Below, piece after piece: positions 1 through 9,331 of a stretch of DNA of 64,000 nt. The notes beneath the pieces are model-generated. The model worked only from the letters and a program-made list of their open reading frames with translations. It had not been told where the DNA came from and searched no databases. The DNA is from Bacillus sp. ISL-45. GTDB lineage: Bacteria; Bacillota; Bacilli; Bacillales; Cytobacillaceae. The DNA lies in contig NZ_JAGGQQ010000001.1 of NCBI RefSeq assembly GCF_018613195.1, positions 1 to 64,000 of the forward strand, written 5' to 3'. Within the stretch, counting starts at the first letter, position 1, and each line of letters opens with the position of its first letter. The position numbers were made by a program, and so were the translations under genes.

Positions 1-345
1 CATTAATATGGACTTGACTTTTCCCGGCACCTGTTTAGGCACTGAAACGAGGTTCCGTTTCCTTTCAAGCTTTCCCGGCACCTGTTTGGGCACTGAAACA
101 AGATTTCCGTTCCCTTTCAAACCTTTCCGGCACCTGTTTGGGCACTGAAACAAGATTTCCGTTCCCTTTTAAGCTTTTCCGGCACCTGTTTTGGGCAATG
201 AAACGAGGTTTCCGTTTCCTTTTAAGCTTCCCGGCACCTGTTTGGGCACTGAAACAAGGTTTCCGTTTCCTTTTAAGCTTTCCCGTTACCTGTTTGGGCA
301 CTAAAATGAGATTTCGGTTACGGTTTAAGCTTCCCCGAGACCCTG
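1..345. repeat. Tandem array of about 51-bp units
   Basis: Six to seven imperfect copies of a unit containing GGCACCTGTTTGGGCACTGA, a purine/pyrimidine-skewed GTTTCCGTTTCC stretch and AAGCTT. Copies begin near 27, 78, 130, 181, 232 and 284. The last ones are more diverged (GTTACCTG). The array runs off the left edge. A reading frame on the minus strand through the array is only the translated repeat. No gene is seen before position 393. Confidence 0.9.
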
Positions 346-392
346 TTTGAGAAGATTCTCCCCCCCATTTGTAATTAAACCCCAATCGGCTA

Positions 393-950
393 TTAGATCG
401 GCAAGCTTGCAATCAGGCTGTTATACACTTTTACCGCAAGATAAATAATACCCAGCACGAGCGTACTCCAGAGGATGACCTGGAAGAACACTGTTCCAAT
501 CAGTCCTGCCGCTGTGAGCTTGGGGCTGATTTTATAAACAAAGTAAATGAAATAGACCATAGTTGCCAATAAAAATATGGACCCTATCCCAGTGAAGCTG
601 AAGAAGCTGGCCAGTGCTGCGATTCCGCCAGCAAAGTAAACAATGGCTCCTTTTCGGATCAGTTTCAGGCTCTCTCCTTCATGGTCCCTAGAAAATAATA
701 AAAGGCTGACCTCATTGATGGTATCGGCAATCAGCTTCAAAGCCGCGAATACCATGAAATAGACCACCATCAGCAAAGCCAGCAAGGATAGCTTAATTCC
801 GGTATCTGAAAAGAATTCCAGCATCCCATCGTAAATCCCGGCATTTTTCAGGATGGAGATTAACTCGATTTCCGTTCGCAAAGACAGGGCCAGGCTGAAC
901 ATAATAATCGACAGTAGCGGAAAGTAGCCTGTTAAGTATGGGTTTCTCAT
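393..950 (-). CDS. yufK: YufK-like DUF5366 membrane protein
   Basis: A 185-residue hydrophobic protein with about five predicted membrane segments (residues about 10-30, 55-80, 100-120, 125-145, 155-180). The N-terminus MRNPYLTGYFPLLS and its position just upstream of and divergent from mrp match YufK of B. subtilis, a protein of unknown function (family assignment from memory). I chose the ATG at 950. A GTG at 962 is an alternative four codons longer, and neither has a strong ribosome-binding site. The gene lies alone, convergent with nothing, beside the repeat array. Confidence 0.6.
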   Translation of the reverse strand: MRNPYLTGYFPLLSIIMFSLALSLRTEIELISILKNAGIYDGMLEFFSDTGIKLSLLALLMVVYFMVFAALKLIADTINEVSLLLFSRDHEGESLKLIRKGAIVYFAGGIAALASFFSFTGIGSIFLLATMVYFIYFVYKISPKLTAAGLIGTVFFQVILWSTLVLGIIYLAVKVYNSLIASLPI

Positions 951-1144
951 AGAACAATTCACTCAATTCTTTCATTTCCTGCTTCTCATTATGAAAGAAA
1001 TTATAGTGACCGGCAACAAGAATATGAACCGTAATCCTCCCAGAGCTAACCAGCAGAAAAATCCCACAAGAAAAAAGCCCCTTTTCAGGAACTTTAATTT
1101 TTTTTGAAACCTTTTTGTATCTTGTCCGTATAAAAAGGTTGGTG

Positions 1145-1348
1145 TTACTGCGGAACAATCCGGACGTATTCTCTTGAACCAAATGGTACATAAGTGGCTG
1201 TTTCAACCTCGTCCATATCTGATTGCTGGATTTCCAGCACTCCAGGTCCTTTATTTGACAACTCTTTTTCATCGTTTTGATCGAGAATCATGAACCCCGT
1301 GAACAAACTCAGGAATATCCCAACGCATACAATCAGCTTTCGGGCCAT
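1145..1348 (-). CDS. Small signal-anchored peptide, unknown
   Basis: A 67-residue protein with an N-terminal hydrophobic segment (residues about 4-20, after MARK) and a polar acidic tail containing DQNDEKEL and SDMDEVETA. This suggests a membrane-anchored or exported small protein. The start is supported by an AGGGGGGAT ribosome-binding site seven bases upstream. A convergent possible stem (AACCTTTTT at about 1109 with AAAAAGGTT at about 1131) lies just past the stop. I do not recognise the family. It is divergent from the mrp operon. Confidence 0.6.
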   Translation of the reverse strand: MARKLIVCVGIFLSLFTGFMILDQNDEKELSNKGPGVLEIQQSDMDEVETATYVPFGSREYVRIVPQ

Positions 1349-1497
1349 GGCTTATCCCCCCTATTCACTGTTAGTATGCAAAAAGAATCATGATTTTATT
1401 CAGCAAAGGATAAAACCTTGATTTTTCAAGGTCGATGACATGCATCGCCAACTTTTTTACGATATAATTTTCACATCAGTGAGTTGGAGGCATGAAC

Positions 1498-1551
1498 TTG
1501 GTTAAATTGGCAAAAAATATAATGTTAAGCCATGAATATGGAATTAAATAA
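1498..1551 (+). CDS. Possible leader ORF before mrpA
   Basis: A TTG-initiated 17-codon frame (MVKLAKNIMLSHEYGIK) begins seven bases after a GGAGG at 1486-1490. An in-frame ATG three codons earlier (1492) is too close to that GGAGG to use it. Its TAA at 1549-1551 directly abuts the GGAGG of mrpA. That geometry would fit translational coupling or a leader peptide. It is too short for composition to test coding, so this is only a candidate. Confidence 0.3.
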   Translation: MVKLAKNIMLSHEYGIK

Positions 1552-1565
1552 GGAGGTATTATCTT

Positions 1566-3983
1566 TTGTCTTTACTTCACCTTGCAGTTTTATCACCGCT
1601 TTTACTCGCGATCTTAATTCCATTTTTACATAAGTATTTCAAGAGTATCCATACGGGCTGGTTCCTGCTGCCGCTTCCGGCCGTGCTGTTTGCCTATTTC
1701 CTGCAGTTCATCAGCACAACAGGACATGGCGGGACGGTTATGGAGACCGTACCCTGGATTTCTTCGCTTGGAATTGATTTCACGTTAAAAGTTGACGGCC
1801 TTGGGCTATTGTTCGCCCTGCTGATCACTGGAATCGGCGCATTGGTTGTCCTGTATTCGATTTATTATCTAAATCCGGACAAAGAGAAGCTGAATACTTT
1901 CTATGTCTACCTGCTTTTGTTCATGGGCGCGATGCTCGGAGTCGTTTTGTCGGACAACCTGATTGTGCTCTATACTTTCTGGGAATTGACCAGTTTTTCG
2001 TCTTTCTTGCTGATTGGCTACTGGAACCATCGTGAACGATCTCGCTACGGTGCGCAAAAATCGATGCTAATCACCGTTTTCGGAGGATTATCGATGCTCG
2101 GGGGCATCCTGATGCTGTATATCATCACAGGGACCTTCAGCATTACAGAAACAATCGAAATGTCCAATGAAGTCGTGAACCACCCTTTATTTACCGCGAC
2201 ACTGATTCTGTTCTTGCTGGGGGCTTTTACAAAATCAGCTCAGTTCCCATTCCACATCTGGCTTCCTGATGCAATGGAAGCACCAACGCCGGTCAGTGCG
2301 TACCTGCACTCTGCGACGATGGTAAAAGCGGGAATCTATCTTGTTGCCCGTATGACTCCTGTGTTCGCACATTCAGGCACCTGGGTCTGGCTCGTTGCCG
2401 GAGTTGGAGTGATTACATTATTCTGGGGTTCGTTCTCAGCGGTAAAACAAACGGATTTAAAAGCGATTCTTGCTTTTTCGACTGTCAGCCAGCTCGGAAT
2501 GATCATGTCGCTTCTTGGCGCGGGTGCCGCTGCGCTGCATTATGGCACAATTGAAAATGGCTATTATATCGTTGCCGTCACTGCCGCAGTGTTTCACCTG
2601 ATCAACCACGCAACTTTTAAAGGAAGCCTGTTCATGGTAACAGGGATCATTGATCATGAAACGGGTACAAGGGATATACGCAAGCTTGGCGGATTGATGA
2701 ATTTCATGCCGATCACCTTCACGCTTGCGATCATCGGCACTTTTTCCATGGCCGGGATTCCGCCGTTCAACGGGTTCCTGAGCAAGGAAATGTTTTTCAC
2801 TGGCATGCTGCGTGTAGCAGAAATGGATATTTTCAATATGGACACATGGGGCATCCTGTTCCCAATCATTGCCTGGACAGCAAGTGTTTTCACATTCCTG
2901 TACAGCATGATGTACGTCTTCAAGACCTTCATGGGCAAATATCAGCCTGAGAAATTGGAAAAGAAACCGCATGAGGCACCAATCGGCATGCTGATTTCAC
3001 CGGTTATCCTGGCTTCACTTGTGATCATTTTCGGTATTTTCCCGAACGTCCTGTCTCATAACATCATTTCGCCGGCAATGGGATCGATCCTGCCATCACT
3101 GCTCGAAAGCGGGGAAGGATTCGATGTCCATATCTCTCACTGGCACGGGCCGACTGCTGAATTGTTCATGACAATTGGTGTTATCACATTCGGGTTATTG
3201 CTCTATAAGTTCATGCCTAAATGGGCAGGAATTTATAGCAAGCTTCCATCACGCATGTCATTCAATCGTTTCTATGACCGAGGCCTTGAACTCATGGAGC
3301 TGACATCAAGAAACATCACAAAGTCGTACATGACCGGATTTATACGGTCATATCTCGTTTATATTTTTTCATTCTTTATTTTGGCTCTGGCTTCGACACT
3401 GATCTTCAAGAACGCATTCAAACTGGATTTGAGCAGTGTCGCACCAATTCACTTTTTTGAAGTTGTGCTTGTTCTGATCATGGCCGTATCCGCAATTACC
3501 ATCTTGTTTGCCAAATCAAGGCTGACTTCCATCATCCTGCTTGGTGCGGTTGGCTATACGGTAGCACTCTTTTTCGTCCTGTTCAGGGCGCCTGATCTTG
3601 CACTTACACAGCTGGTCATTGAGACTGTATCTGTTTCACTGTTCCTTCTGGCGTTTTATCACCTGCCGCAAATCAGGAGAGATGAAGAGAGAATCCGGTT
3701 CAGGGCTGCTAATGCACTGATCTCGATTGGTGTAGGGGCGATTGTGACGATGATTGCCTTATCTGCCCACAGCAATAAGATCTTCGGCTCCATTTCAGAG
3801 TATTATGTTGAAAATACTTATAAAAAAGCCGGCGGTGAAAATATGGTCAACGTCATCCTCGTTGATTTCCGCGGCTTCGATACAATGTTTGAAATTGCCG
3901 TTCTTGGCATTGCTGCACTTGGTATTTTTGCGATGATCAAGCTTCGGCTGACAAGGGGGAGAGAACTTGATGAAAACAAATGA
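1566..3983 (+). CDS. mrpA: Mrp Na+/H+ antiporter subunit A
   Basis: Largest subunit (805 residues, family about 800) of the multisubunit cation/proton antiporter that exports Na+ in exchange for H+ and supports alkali and salt tolerance. Residues about 60-460 are the NuoL/MrpA-type proton-channel domain, with conserved LYTFWELTSFSSFLLIG and HSATMVKAGIYL stretches. Residues about 590-800 are the C-terminal MrpB-like domain containing FRAPDLALTQLVIE. Start is TTG 1566 behind AAGGAGG at 1551-1557. It overlaps mrpB by 14 bases and opens the mrpABCDEFG operon. Confidence 0.97.
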   Translation: MSLLHLAVLSPLLLAILIPFLHKYFKSIHTGWFLLPLPAVLFAYFLQFISTTGHGGTVMETVPWISSLGIDFTLKVDGLGLLFALLITGIGALVVLYSIYYLNPDKEKLNTFYVYLLLFMGAMLGVVLSDNLIVLYTFWELTSFSSFLLIGYWNHRERSRYGAQKSMLITVFGGLSMLGGILMLYIITGTFSITETIEMSNEVVNHPLFTATLILFLLGAFTKSAQFPFHIWLPDAMEAPTPVSAYLHSATMVKAGIYLVARMTPVFAHSGTWVWLVAGVGVITLFWGSFSAVKQTDLKAILAFSTVSQLGMIMSLLGAGAAALHYGTIENGYYIVAVTAAVFHLINHATFKGSLFMVTGIIDHETGTRDIRKLGGLMNFMPITFTLAIIGTFSMAGIPPFNGFLSKEMFFTGMLRVAEMDIFNMDTWGILFPIIAWTASVFTFLYSMMYVFKTFMGKYQPEKLEKKPHEAPIGMLISPVILASLVIIFGIFPNVLSHNIISPAMGSILPSLLESGEGFDVHISHWHGPTAELFMTIGVITFGLLLYKFMPKWAGIYSKLPSRMSFNRFYDRGLELMELTSRNITKSYMTGFIRSYLVYIFSFFILALASTLIFKNAFKLDLSSVAPIHFFEVVLVLIMAVSAITILFAKSRLTSIILLGAVGYTVALFFVLFRAPDLALTQLVIETVSVSLFLLAFYHLPQIRRDEERIRFRAANALISIGVGAIVTMIALSAHSNKIFGSISEYYVENTYKKAGGENMVNVILVDFRGFDTMFEIAVLGIAALGIFAMIKLRLTRGRELDENK

Positions 3984-4392
3984 TATCATCCTCCAGACTG
4001 TTACAAAGTTCGTCCTGTTCGTCATCATCCTGTTCTCAATCCACCTGTTTTTCGCAGGCCATTATTATCCGGGCGGTGGGTTCATCGGCGGATTGATGAC
4101 GTCTGGAGCAATTGTATTGCTTTTACTGGCATTCGATATCAAGACTGTCAAAATGATTTTGCCGTTTGATTATATTAAAGTTGTCGCTGTCGGTCTGCTC
4201 ATTGCGATTGGAACAGGTGCTGGTGCGTTATTTTTCAATATGCCGTTCCTGACACATGCATTTACTTACGCTTATTTGCCGCTCCTCGGCAAGACATCTT
4301 TACATACAGCGGTATTGTTTGATACAGGGGTCTTCCTTGTCGTCATTGGTGTGACAATGACCATTATTCAAACGATTGGAGAGAGCGAATAA
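3970..4392 (+). CDS. mrpB: Mrp antiporter subunit B
   Basis: A 140-residue, four-helix membrane subunit of the Mrp complex. It has the conserved [13 protein letters not shown] motif near residue 30 that marks the MnhB/MrpB family. The start overlaps the end of mrpA. ATG 3970 is preferred, with TTG 3967 just before it; both are served by the AGGGGGAG at 3956-3963. The gene ends in an ATAATGG junction where its stop overlaps the start of mrpC by one base. Confidence 0.96.
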   Translation: MKTNDIILQTVTKFVLFVIILFSIHLFFAGHYYPGGGFIGGLMTSGAIVLLLLAFDIKTVKMILPFDYIKVVAVGLLIAIGTGAGALFFNMPFLTHAFTYAYLPLLGKTSLHTAVLFDTGVFLVVIGVTMTIIQTIGESE

Positions 4393-4733
4393 TGGAAATC
4401 TTAATGGCTTTTCTAATTGGAATTTTATTTATGACAGCCACTTACCTCATGCTTTCAAAAAGCTTGCTCAGGATCATTATTGGGACAGGGCTGTTAAGTC
4501 ACGGTGCCCACCTTCTCCTGCTGACAATGGGAGGCTTAAAAAGAGGTGCGGCCCCGCTCCTGGGAGAGCATGCCCCATCCTATGCCGATCCGCTGCCACA
4601 GGCACTGATCCTGACAGCGATCGTCATCAGCTTTGGTGTTACAGCATTCTTCCTGGTTGTGGCCTACCGTGCCTACCAGGAGCTTGGAACTGATAATATG
4701 GATCGCTTGAGAGGAAAGGAAGGACATGAATAA
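4392..4733 (+). CDS. mrpC: Mrp antiporter subunit C (NuoK-like)
   Basis: A 113-residue protein with three membrane segments, homologous to NuoK of complex I. The [13 protein letters not shown] segment (residues about 36-48) and [18 protein letters not shown] (about 65-82) are family signatures. The latter carries the [10 protein letters not shown] helix found in both MrpC and NuoK. Start ATG 4392 overlaps the mrpB stop and the end overlaps mrpD by eight bases, as expected for a stoichiometric complex. Confidence 0.96.
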   Translation: MEILMAFLIGILFMTATYLMLSKSLLRIIIGTGLLSHGAHLLLLTMGGLKRGAAPLLGEHAPSYADPLPQALILTAIVISFGVTAFFLVVAYRAYQELGTDNMDRLRGKEGHE

Positions 4734-6207
4734 TCTAATCATATTACCCATCTTGATTCCTCTGATTACAGGGGTTGTACTTATTTTTTTCACTAAAAAC
4801 ATCATGGCCCAGCGATGGATTTCAGCGATAAGCGCACTGCTCACGATAGTGGTTTCCTTCATGCTGGCTAACCATGTTTATCGGAATGGCATCCAGACGA
4901 TGAATCTCAGTAACTGGGAAGCACCATACGGCATCACGCTTGTATCGGATATGCTTTCTGCCCTGCTTGTATTGACGACAAGTATCATCGCATTTGCAGC
5001 GTTGTTTTACTCCTTCAAATCCATAGGAGAAGATCGTGAAAGATTTTTCTATTATCCAGTCGTCAACTTTTTGATTGTCGGGGTTAATGGAGCCTTTACT
5101 ACGGGTGATATTTTCAACTTGTTTGTATTCTTCGAAGTGATGCTGATGTCATCATATGTATTGATTGTGTTGGGCGGAACCAAAATCCAGCTCCGAGAAT
5201 CGATTAAATACATACTCGTGAACGTTATTTCATCTGCCTTGTTCGTCATCGCTGTCGCCTATTTGTATTCAGTGGTAGGGACGCTGAATATGGCGCATAT
5301 TTCCGTAAGGCTCAGCGAGGTCGGAAGCGCAGGGATCATAACAGTTATTGCCGTCCTGTTCCTTATTGTCTTCGGACTGAAAGGCGCGATCTTCCCGCTT
5401 TATTTCTGGCTGCCAGGATCGTATTACGCGCCGCCAGCACCTGTCATGGCGCTGTTCGGGGCATTGCTGACCAAGGTTGGCGTATACTCGATCACCAGAA
5501 CCTATACATTATTCTTTTACCATGATGTCGGCTATACACATCAATTGCTGCAAGTCCTCGCTATCATGACGATCATTGCCGGGGTAATTGGGGCACTGGC
5601 TTATACTGATATCAAAAAAATCATTATCTATAACATCATCGTTGCCGTCGGTGTCATCTTATTCGGGGTATCCGTCCTGACACCTGAATCTCTCACTGGA
5701 TCGATTTTTTACCTGATCCACGACATGAACATTAAGGCGACACTGTTCCTGTTGATTGGGATTATCATCGTGATAACCGGGACGAGCGACCTTGAGAAAA
5801 TCAGCGGACTGATCAACAGATACCCTGCACTTGGGTGGACATTCTTCATTGCTACAGCCGCACTTGCCGGCATTCCGCCGCTCAGCGGTTTCGCAGGCAA
5901 ATTGATGGTTGTGCGCTCTGGATTTGAAGCTGAAAGTTATATTGGTTCCTTCGTTGTACTGATGTCGAGCTTGCTTGTCCTGTTTTCAGTCATGAGGATT
6001 TTTATAAGAGGCTTCTGGGGAACACCAAGAGCCTATAAGAATGAGGAAAAAGCACCTGTAAAATGGCTGCTCGTTGCCCCTGCAATTTTAACTGTGTTCG
6101 CTGTGTTATACGGCTTCGGAACCGAGGCTATTTATCCGGTTATTTCAACAGCCGCCGAAACGCTTGCCAATCCGGAAATCTACATCAATGCTGTTTTAAA
6201 GGAGTGA
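4726..6207 (+). CDS. mrpD: Mrp antiporter subunit D (NuoN/NuoM-like)
   Basis: A 493-residue polytopic subunit, the second ion-channel-type component of the Mrp antiporter. It shows the family segments [20 protein letters not shown] (about 123-142), [21 protein letters not shown] (about 222-242) and [12 protein letters not shown] (about 381-392). The acidic residue in FFEVML and the lysine-bearing ALLTKVGVY helix are the usual charged residues of the proton path. The length is normal. It is followed six bases later by mrpE. Confidence 0.96.
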   Translation: MNNLIILPILIPLITGVVLIFFTKNIMAQRWISAISALLTIVVSFMLANHVYRNGIQTMNLSNWEAPYGITLVSDMLSALLVLTTSIIAFAALFYSFKSIGEDRERFFYYPVVNFLIVGVNGAFTTGDIFNLFVFFEVMLMSSYVLIVLGGTKIQLRESIKYILVNVISSALFVIAVAYLYSVVGTLNMAHISVRLSEVGSAGIITVIAVLFLIVFGLKGAIFPLYFWLPGSYYAPPAPVMALFGALLTKVGVYSITRTYTLFFYHDVGYTHQLLQVLAIMTIIAGVIGALAYTDIKKIIIYNIIVAVGVILFGVSVLTPESLTGSIFYLIHDMNIKATLFLLIGIIIVITGTSDLEKISGLINRYPALGWTFFIATAALAGIPPLSGFAGKLMVVRSGFEAESYIGSFVVLMSSLLVLFSVMRIFIRGFWGTPRAYKNEEKAPVKWLLVAPAILTVFAVLYGFGTEAIYPVISTAAETLANPEIYINAVLKE

Positions 6208-6213
6208 TGAGCT

Positions 6214-6690
6214 ATGGCTTTTCAAATCTTGCTGAATTTCATTCTGGCCTTTGTCTGGATGTTCCTTAAGACATCCTACTCCCCGGCCTCCTTTTTTGTC
6301 GGGTATTTCTTCGGCCTGCTCATCATTTATATTTTCCGGCGCTTCTTCACTTCCCGCTTCTATTTATTGAGGGTAGTGGCCGTATTGAACTTGATTTATA
6401 TTTTCACTCTGGAACTGATCCTTTCAAATATTTCCGTTTTAAAGGCAGTACTTAGGCCAAAGCTTAATATCAAGCCTGGCATCTTCGCCTTCCCGACAGA
6501 ATTGAAGGAAGACTGGGAAATTACGATGCTCGCAAACCTGATCACTTTGACTCCTGGAACGCTTGTCGTCGATGTTTCACCTGACAACAGGATATTGTAT
6601 GTTCATGCGATGGATATCAGTGATGCGGATGAAGCAATCCAGAGTATCAAAAATACGTTTGAAAAAGCGATTATGGAGGTGAGCCGATAA
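6214..6690 (+). CDS. mrpE: Mrp antiporter subunit E
   Basis: A 158-residue subunit with two to three N-terminal membrane helices and a cytoplasmic tail. The conserved LANLITLTPGTLVVDVS (about 105-121) and LYVHAMDIS (about 129-137) stretches identify MrpE/MnhE. MrpE has no complex I homologue and is needed for assembly of the active complex (family knowledge). The GGAGTGATGAGCT before ATG 6214 provides the ribosome-binding site. Its stop overlaps the mrpF start. Confidence 0.95.
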   Translation: MAFQILLNFILAFVWMFLKTSYSPASFFVGYFFGLLIIYIFRRFFTSRFYLLRVVAVLNLIYIFTLELILSNISVLKAVLRPKLNIKPGIFAFPTELKEDWEITMLANLITLTPGTLVVDVSPDNRILYVHAMDISDADEAIQSIKNTFEKAIMEVSR

Positions 6691-6980
6691 TGTTTGAAGC
6701 GGTTTTATGGGTTTCAGTTACCTTCATATCACTTTCGATGATCGGTCTTATTTATCGAGTGATCAAGGGCCCAACCGTAGCAGACCGGGTAGTGGCCCTC
6801 GACGCAATCGGCATAAGCCTAGTTTCTGTGATTGCTTTAGTATCAGTTGTTCTTGAAACCAGTGCTTTCCTTGATATCATCCTGCTGATTGGGATCCTGG
6901 CATTCATCGGAACAGTTGCCTTTTCAAAATTCCTTGAGAAGGGAGTAATCATGGAATATGACAGAAATAGAGATCGTTAA
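6690..6980 (+). CDS. mrpF: Mrp antiporter subunit F
   Basis: A 96-residue, three-helix subunit. The motif GPTVADRVVALDAIG (about residues 27-41) is the hallmark of MrpF/MnhF, which also relate to bile acid/H+ antiporter components. Length matches the family (about 94). It starts on the base ending mrpE and overlaps mrpG by 23 bases. Confidence 0.95.
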   Translation: MFEAVLWVSVTFISLSMIGLIYRVIKGPTVADRVVALDAIGISLVSVIALVSVVLETSAFLDIILLIGILAFIGTVAFSKFLEKGVIMEYDRNRDR

Positions 6981-7329
6981 GTTTTTTGCTGGCTTGTTCA
7001 TCCTGTTCGGAGCATTTCTAAGCCTTGTGACTGCTTTTGGTCTGATCAGACTTCCAGACGTTTATACAAGGACCCACGCAGCATCGAAAAGTGCCACTAT
7101 GGGAGTGATGCTCGTATTGCTGGGCACCTTTCTTTACTTCTGGTTGATTGAACATCATTTCAATTCCCGTTTATTGCTCGGGGTAGCATTCATTTTCCTC
7201 ACTTCTCCTGTTGCAGGGCATTTGATCGCAAGAGCTGCCTATAACAGCGGGGTCAAGCTATCAGACCGCACTGTCCAGGACGACCTTGCAAAAGCACGGA
7301 AAGCTATGAAAGCTAAAGAATTGAAATAA
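6958..7329 (+). CDS. mrpG: Mrp antiporter subunit G
   Basis: Last subunit of the Mrp complex, 123 residues with three membrane segments. GLIRLPDVYTRTHAASKSATMG (about 29-50) is the MrpG/MnhG signature. It overlaps mrpF and is followed by a strong intrinsic terminator at 7342-7374, which defines the operon end. In B. subtilis the com quorum-sensing genes lie between here and yuxO. They are absent in this window. Confidence 0.95.
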   Translation: MTEIEIVKFFAGLFILFGAFLSLVTAFGLIRLPDVYTRTHAASKSATMGVMLVLLGTFLYFWLIEHHFNSRLLLGVAFIFLTSPVAGHLIARAAYNSGVKLSDRTVQDDLAKARKAMKAKELK

Positions 7330-7341
7330 TTTAGATAAAAG

Positions 7342-7374
7342 GTCATCAGGTATATCCACCTGATGGCTTTTTTT
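7342..7374 (+). terminator. Terminator of the mrp operon
   Basis: TCATCAGGT and ACCTGATGG form a stem around a six-base loop, followed by a run of seven T. It lies 13 bases past the mrpG stop. Confidence 0.9.
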
Positions 7375-7477
7375 GTCCATGTAAAATTCAATTTTTATCC
7401 ATACCAACCAAAGGATTAGTCACGTATAGTTAAGATATGATTAGGATTCCTGTTTTGCGGAATGGAGGTTAAGTGTT

Positions 7478-8629
7478 ATGAACGATGCAAGAATCTCAAT
7501 TGTCGGCGGCGGAATCAGCGGGTTAAGCACAGCAATCGCACTGCAAAGAAATGGAATATATGTGGAGGTGTATGAAAAAGAAAAAAATGCACATGAACCT
7601 GATACCGGAATCATCCTAAGCGGCAATGCCATTCGAGCCTTCTATATTATGGGATTGGGACCCGAATTGCGTGCAGGCGGATTAGATGCTGACGGCTGTT
7701 TGCTTAAATCCGATTCGGGCAGTACCATCGCCGAATTCGACTATCACGCACCATCCCATATCCCAAATTACCTGTTCATCCACCGTTCAGAACTTCATAG
7801 AATTTTGACAGATGCACTCCTTCCTGGATCTCTCCACTTTGAAAAGCATATGATTGATTTTAAACACGGTGATGCATTGACATTATTTTTCGAAGATGGC
7901 ACCAGTATAGAATCTGACTATCTTATCAGCTGCGACGGTGCTGCCTCAAAAACTCGGAGAAAACTGTTCCCGAATAGCAGCCTGGTTTATTCAGGTTTCT
8001 CCTGCTGGAGAGGCATCTTGGATGATCCGCCAATACAGGTGCATGACTACACTGAAACATGGGGGGCAAGGGGAAGATTTGGGATTGCCCCGTTAACAGA
8101 TAATCAGGTGTTTTGGTATGCATTGAAAAAATCCTCTACAGAAAACAGCGACATGAGCGAATGGTCCCCTATCGATTTATTGTTCAACTTTTTTTACTAC
8201 CATCAACCAATACAGGAAATACTGGAAAATACTTCCCACGACCAGATCATTTACGATAATTTATATGAATTGCAACCTTTAACACCGATTCATAAAGGTA
8301 ATATCCTATTGCTCGGTGATTCTGCACACGCATCCATGCCCAATATAGGCCAGGGCGCATCACAGGCTGCTGAAGATGCTGTATATCTGGCAAAATGGAT
8401 CAGCATGGAAGAAACAATTGATCAGGCATTTATAAAGTATGAAGTACACAGGCAGGAGCGTATGAAGGTAGTTAAAGACGAAATGAAAATTTATGGGTTG
8501 GCAGCGCGGATTGATTTCCCCGTCCTTTGCTCAATCCGGAACAAATTACTCCAGATGACGCCGGCTGCCTTTCATAACGAGAAGCTGAGGAGGGTGTTTG
8601 AAATAGAAGAAGATATGGATGCATTGTGA
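7478..8629 (+). CDS. FAD-dependent monooxygenase
   Basis: A 383-residue single-component flavoprotein monooxygenase of the PHBH/UbiH superfamily. It has the N-terminal dinucleotide-binding GGGISGLS (residues about 10-17), the mid-protein DG motif CDGAASKTR (about 152-160) and the C-terminal FAD ribityl motif LLGDSAHASMPNIGQGASQA (about 282-301). These families hydroxylate aromatic or urate-like substrates with NAD(P)H and O2. The substrate here cannot be read from sequence. Start ATG 7478 follows GGAGG at 7463-7467. It stands alone, bounded by the mrp terminator and a repeat array. Confidence 0.85.
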   Translation: MNDARISIVGGGISGLSTAIALQRNGIYVEVYEKEKNAHEPDTGIILSGNAIRAFYIMGLGPELRAGGLDADGCLLKSDSGSTIAEFDYHAPSHIPNYLFIHRSELHRILTDALLPGSLHFEKHMIDFKHGDALTLFFEDGTSIESDYLISCDGAASKTRRKLFPNSSLVYSGFSCWRGILDDPPIQVHDYTETWGARGRFGIAPLTDNQVFWYALKKSSTENSDMSEWSPIDLLFNFFYYHQPIQEILENTSHDQIIYDNLYELQPLTPIHKGNILLLGDSAHASMPNIGQGASQAAEDAVYLAKWISMEETIDQAFIKYEVHRQERMKVVKDEMKIYGLAARIDFPVLCSIRNKLLQMTPAAFHNEKLRRVFEIEEDMDAL

Positions 8630-8636
8630 TGGGAAT

Positions 8637-9250
8637 GACTTTTGACAACTTTCCTTGATTTCCTATGAAAGCTGTCTGAACTTGGGCTCACTTCTGACAG
8701 GTTTTCTTTGTTTCCTGTGAAAGCTGTCTGTACTTGGGGTTACTTCTGACAGCTTTTCCTCTTCAAAAACTAAACCTGTCACAATCACGGCTGTTTCTTG
8801 ACAGCTTTTCCTATTCCCACCCCAAACCTGTCAAAATAATCACTTTTTCTTGACAGCTTTTCCCCTTCACGAGCCAAACCTGTCATAATAACGGCTGTTT
8901 CTTGACAGCTTTTCCTCTTTACACCCTAAACTTGTCACAATACCGGTTTCTTGACAGCTTTTCCCCTTCACGAGCCAAACTTGTCATAATAACGGCTGTT
9001 TCTTGACAGCTTTGCTCCTCCCCAAGCCAAACCTGTCACAATAACCTCCTTTTCTTGACAGCTTTTCCCCTTCACGAGTCAAACCTGTCACAATAACCTC
9101 CTTTTCTTGACAGCTTTTCCCCTTCACGAGTCAAACCTGTCACAATTACCCCATTTTCCTGACAGCTTTTCCCTTTCACAAGCCAAACCTGTCACAATAA
9201 CCTCCTTTTCTTGACAGCTTTGCTCCTCCCCAAGCCAAACCTGTCACAAT
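8637..9250. repeat. 12-unit hairpin tandem array (TGACAG/CTGTCA family)
   Basis: About 12 copies of a roughly 51-bp unit with core TTCTTGACAGCTTTTCC, a variable middle, then AAACCTGTCACAATAAC. Within each unit TGACAGcTTT and AAAcCTGTCA are complementary, so each copy can fold as a hairpin with a loop of about 15 bases. Middle segments recur in types, for example CCTTCACGAG and GCTCCTCCCCAAG. The array fills the whole space between two convergent genes. The same unit occurs at 36335-36637 and 57590-57925. Confidence 0.92.
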
Positions 9251-9307
9251 CACCAAGCGATAATCATTTACTTTCTGCACTCTTCCTTTCAAAACCTGAC
9301 CAAATGC

Positions 9308-9331
9308 AAAAACCAGCCAATTTGGCTGGTT
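9308..9331 (-). terminator. Terminator of yuxO
   Basis: AACCAGCC AAT TTGGCTGGTT forms a short-loop stem that is followed on the minus strand by TTTTTGC. It touches the stop codon of the thioesterase gene. Confidence 0.8.

Noticed and set aside
65-412. 115-codon minus-strand frame
   Set aside because: It is the 51-bp array translated. No ribosome-binding site, and composition repeats with the array period.
8637-9250. Possible CRISPR array
   Set aside because: Units vary along their whole length, the spacers are not unique (middle segments recur), the repeats are tandem and no cas genes are in the window.
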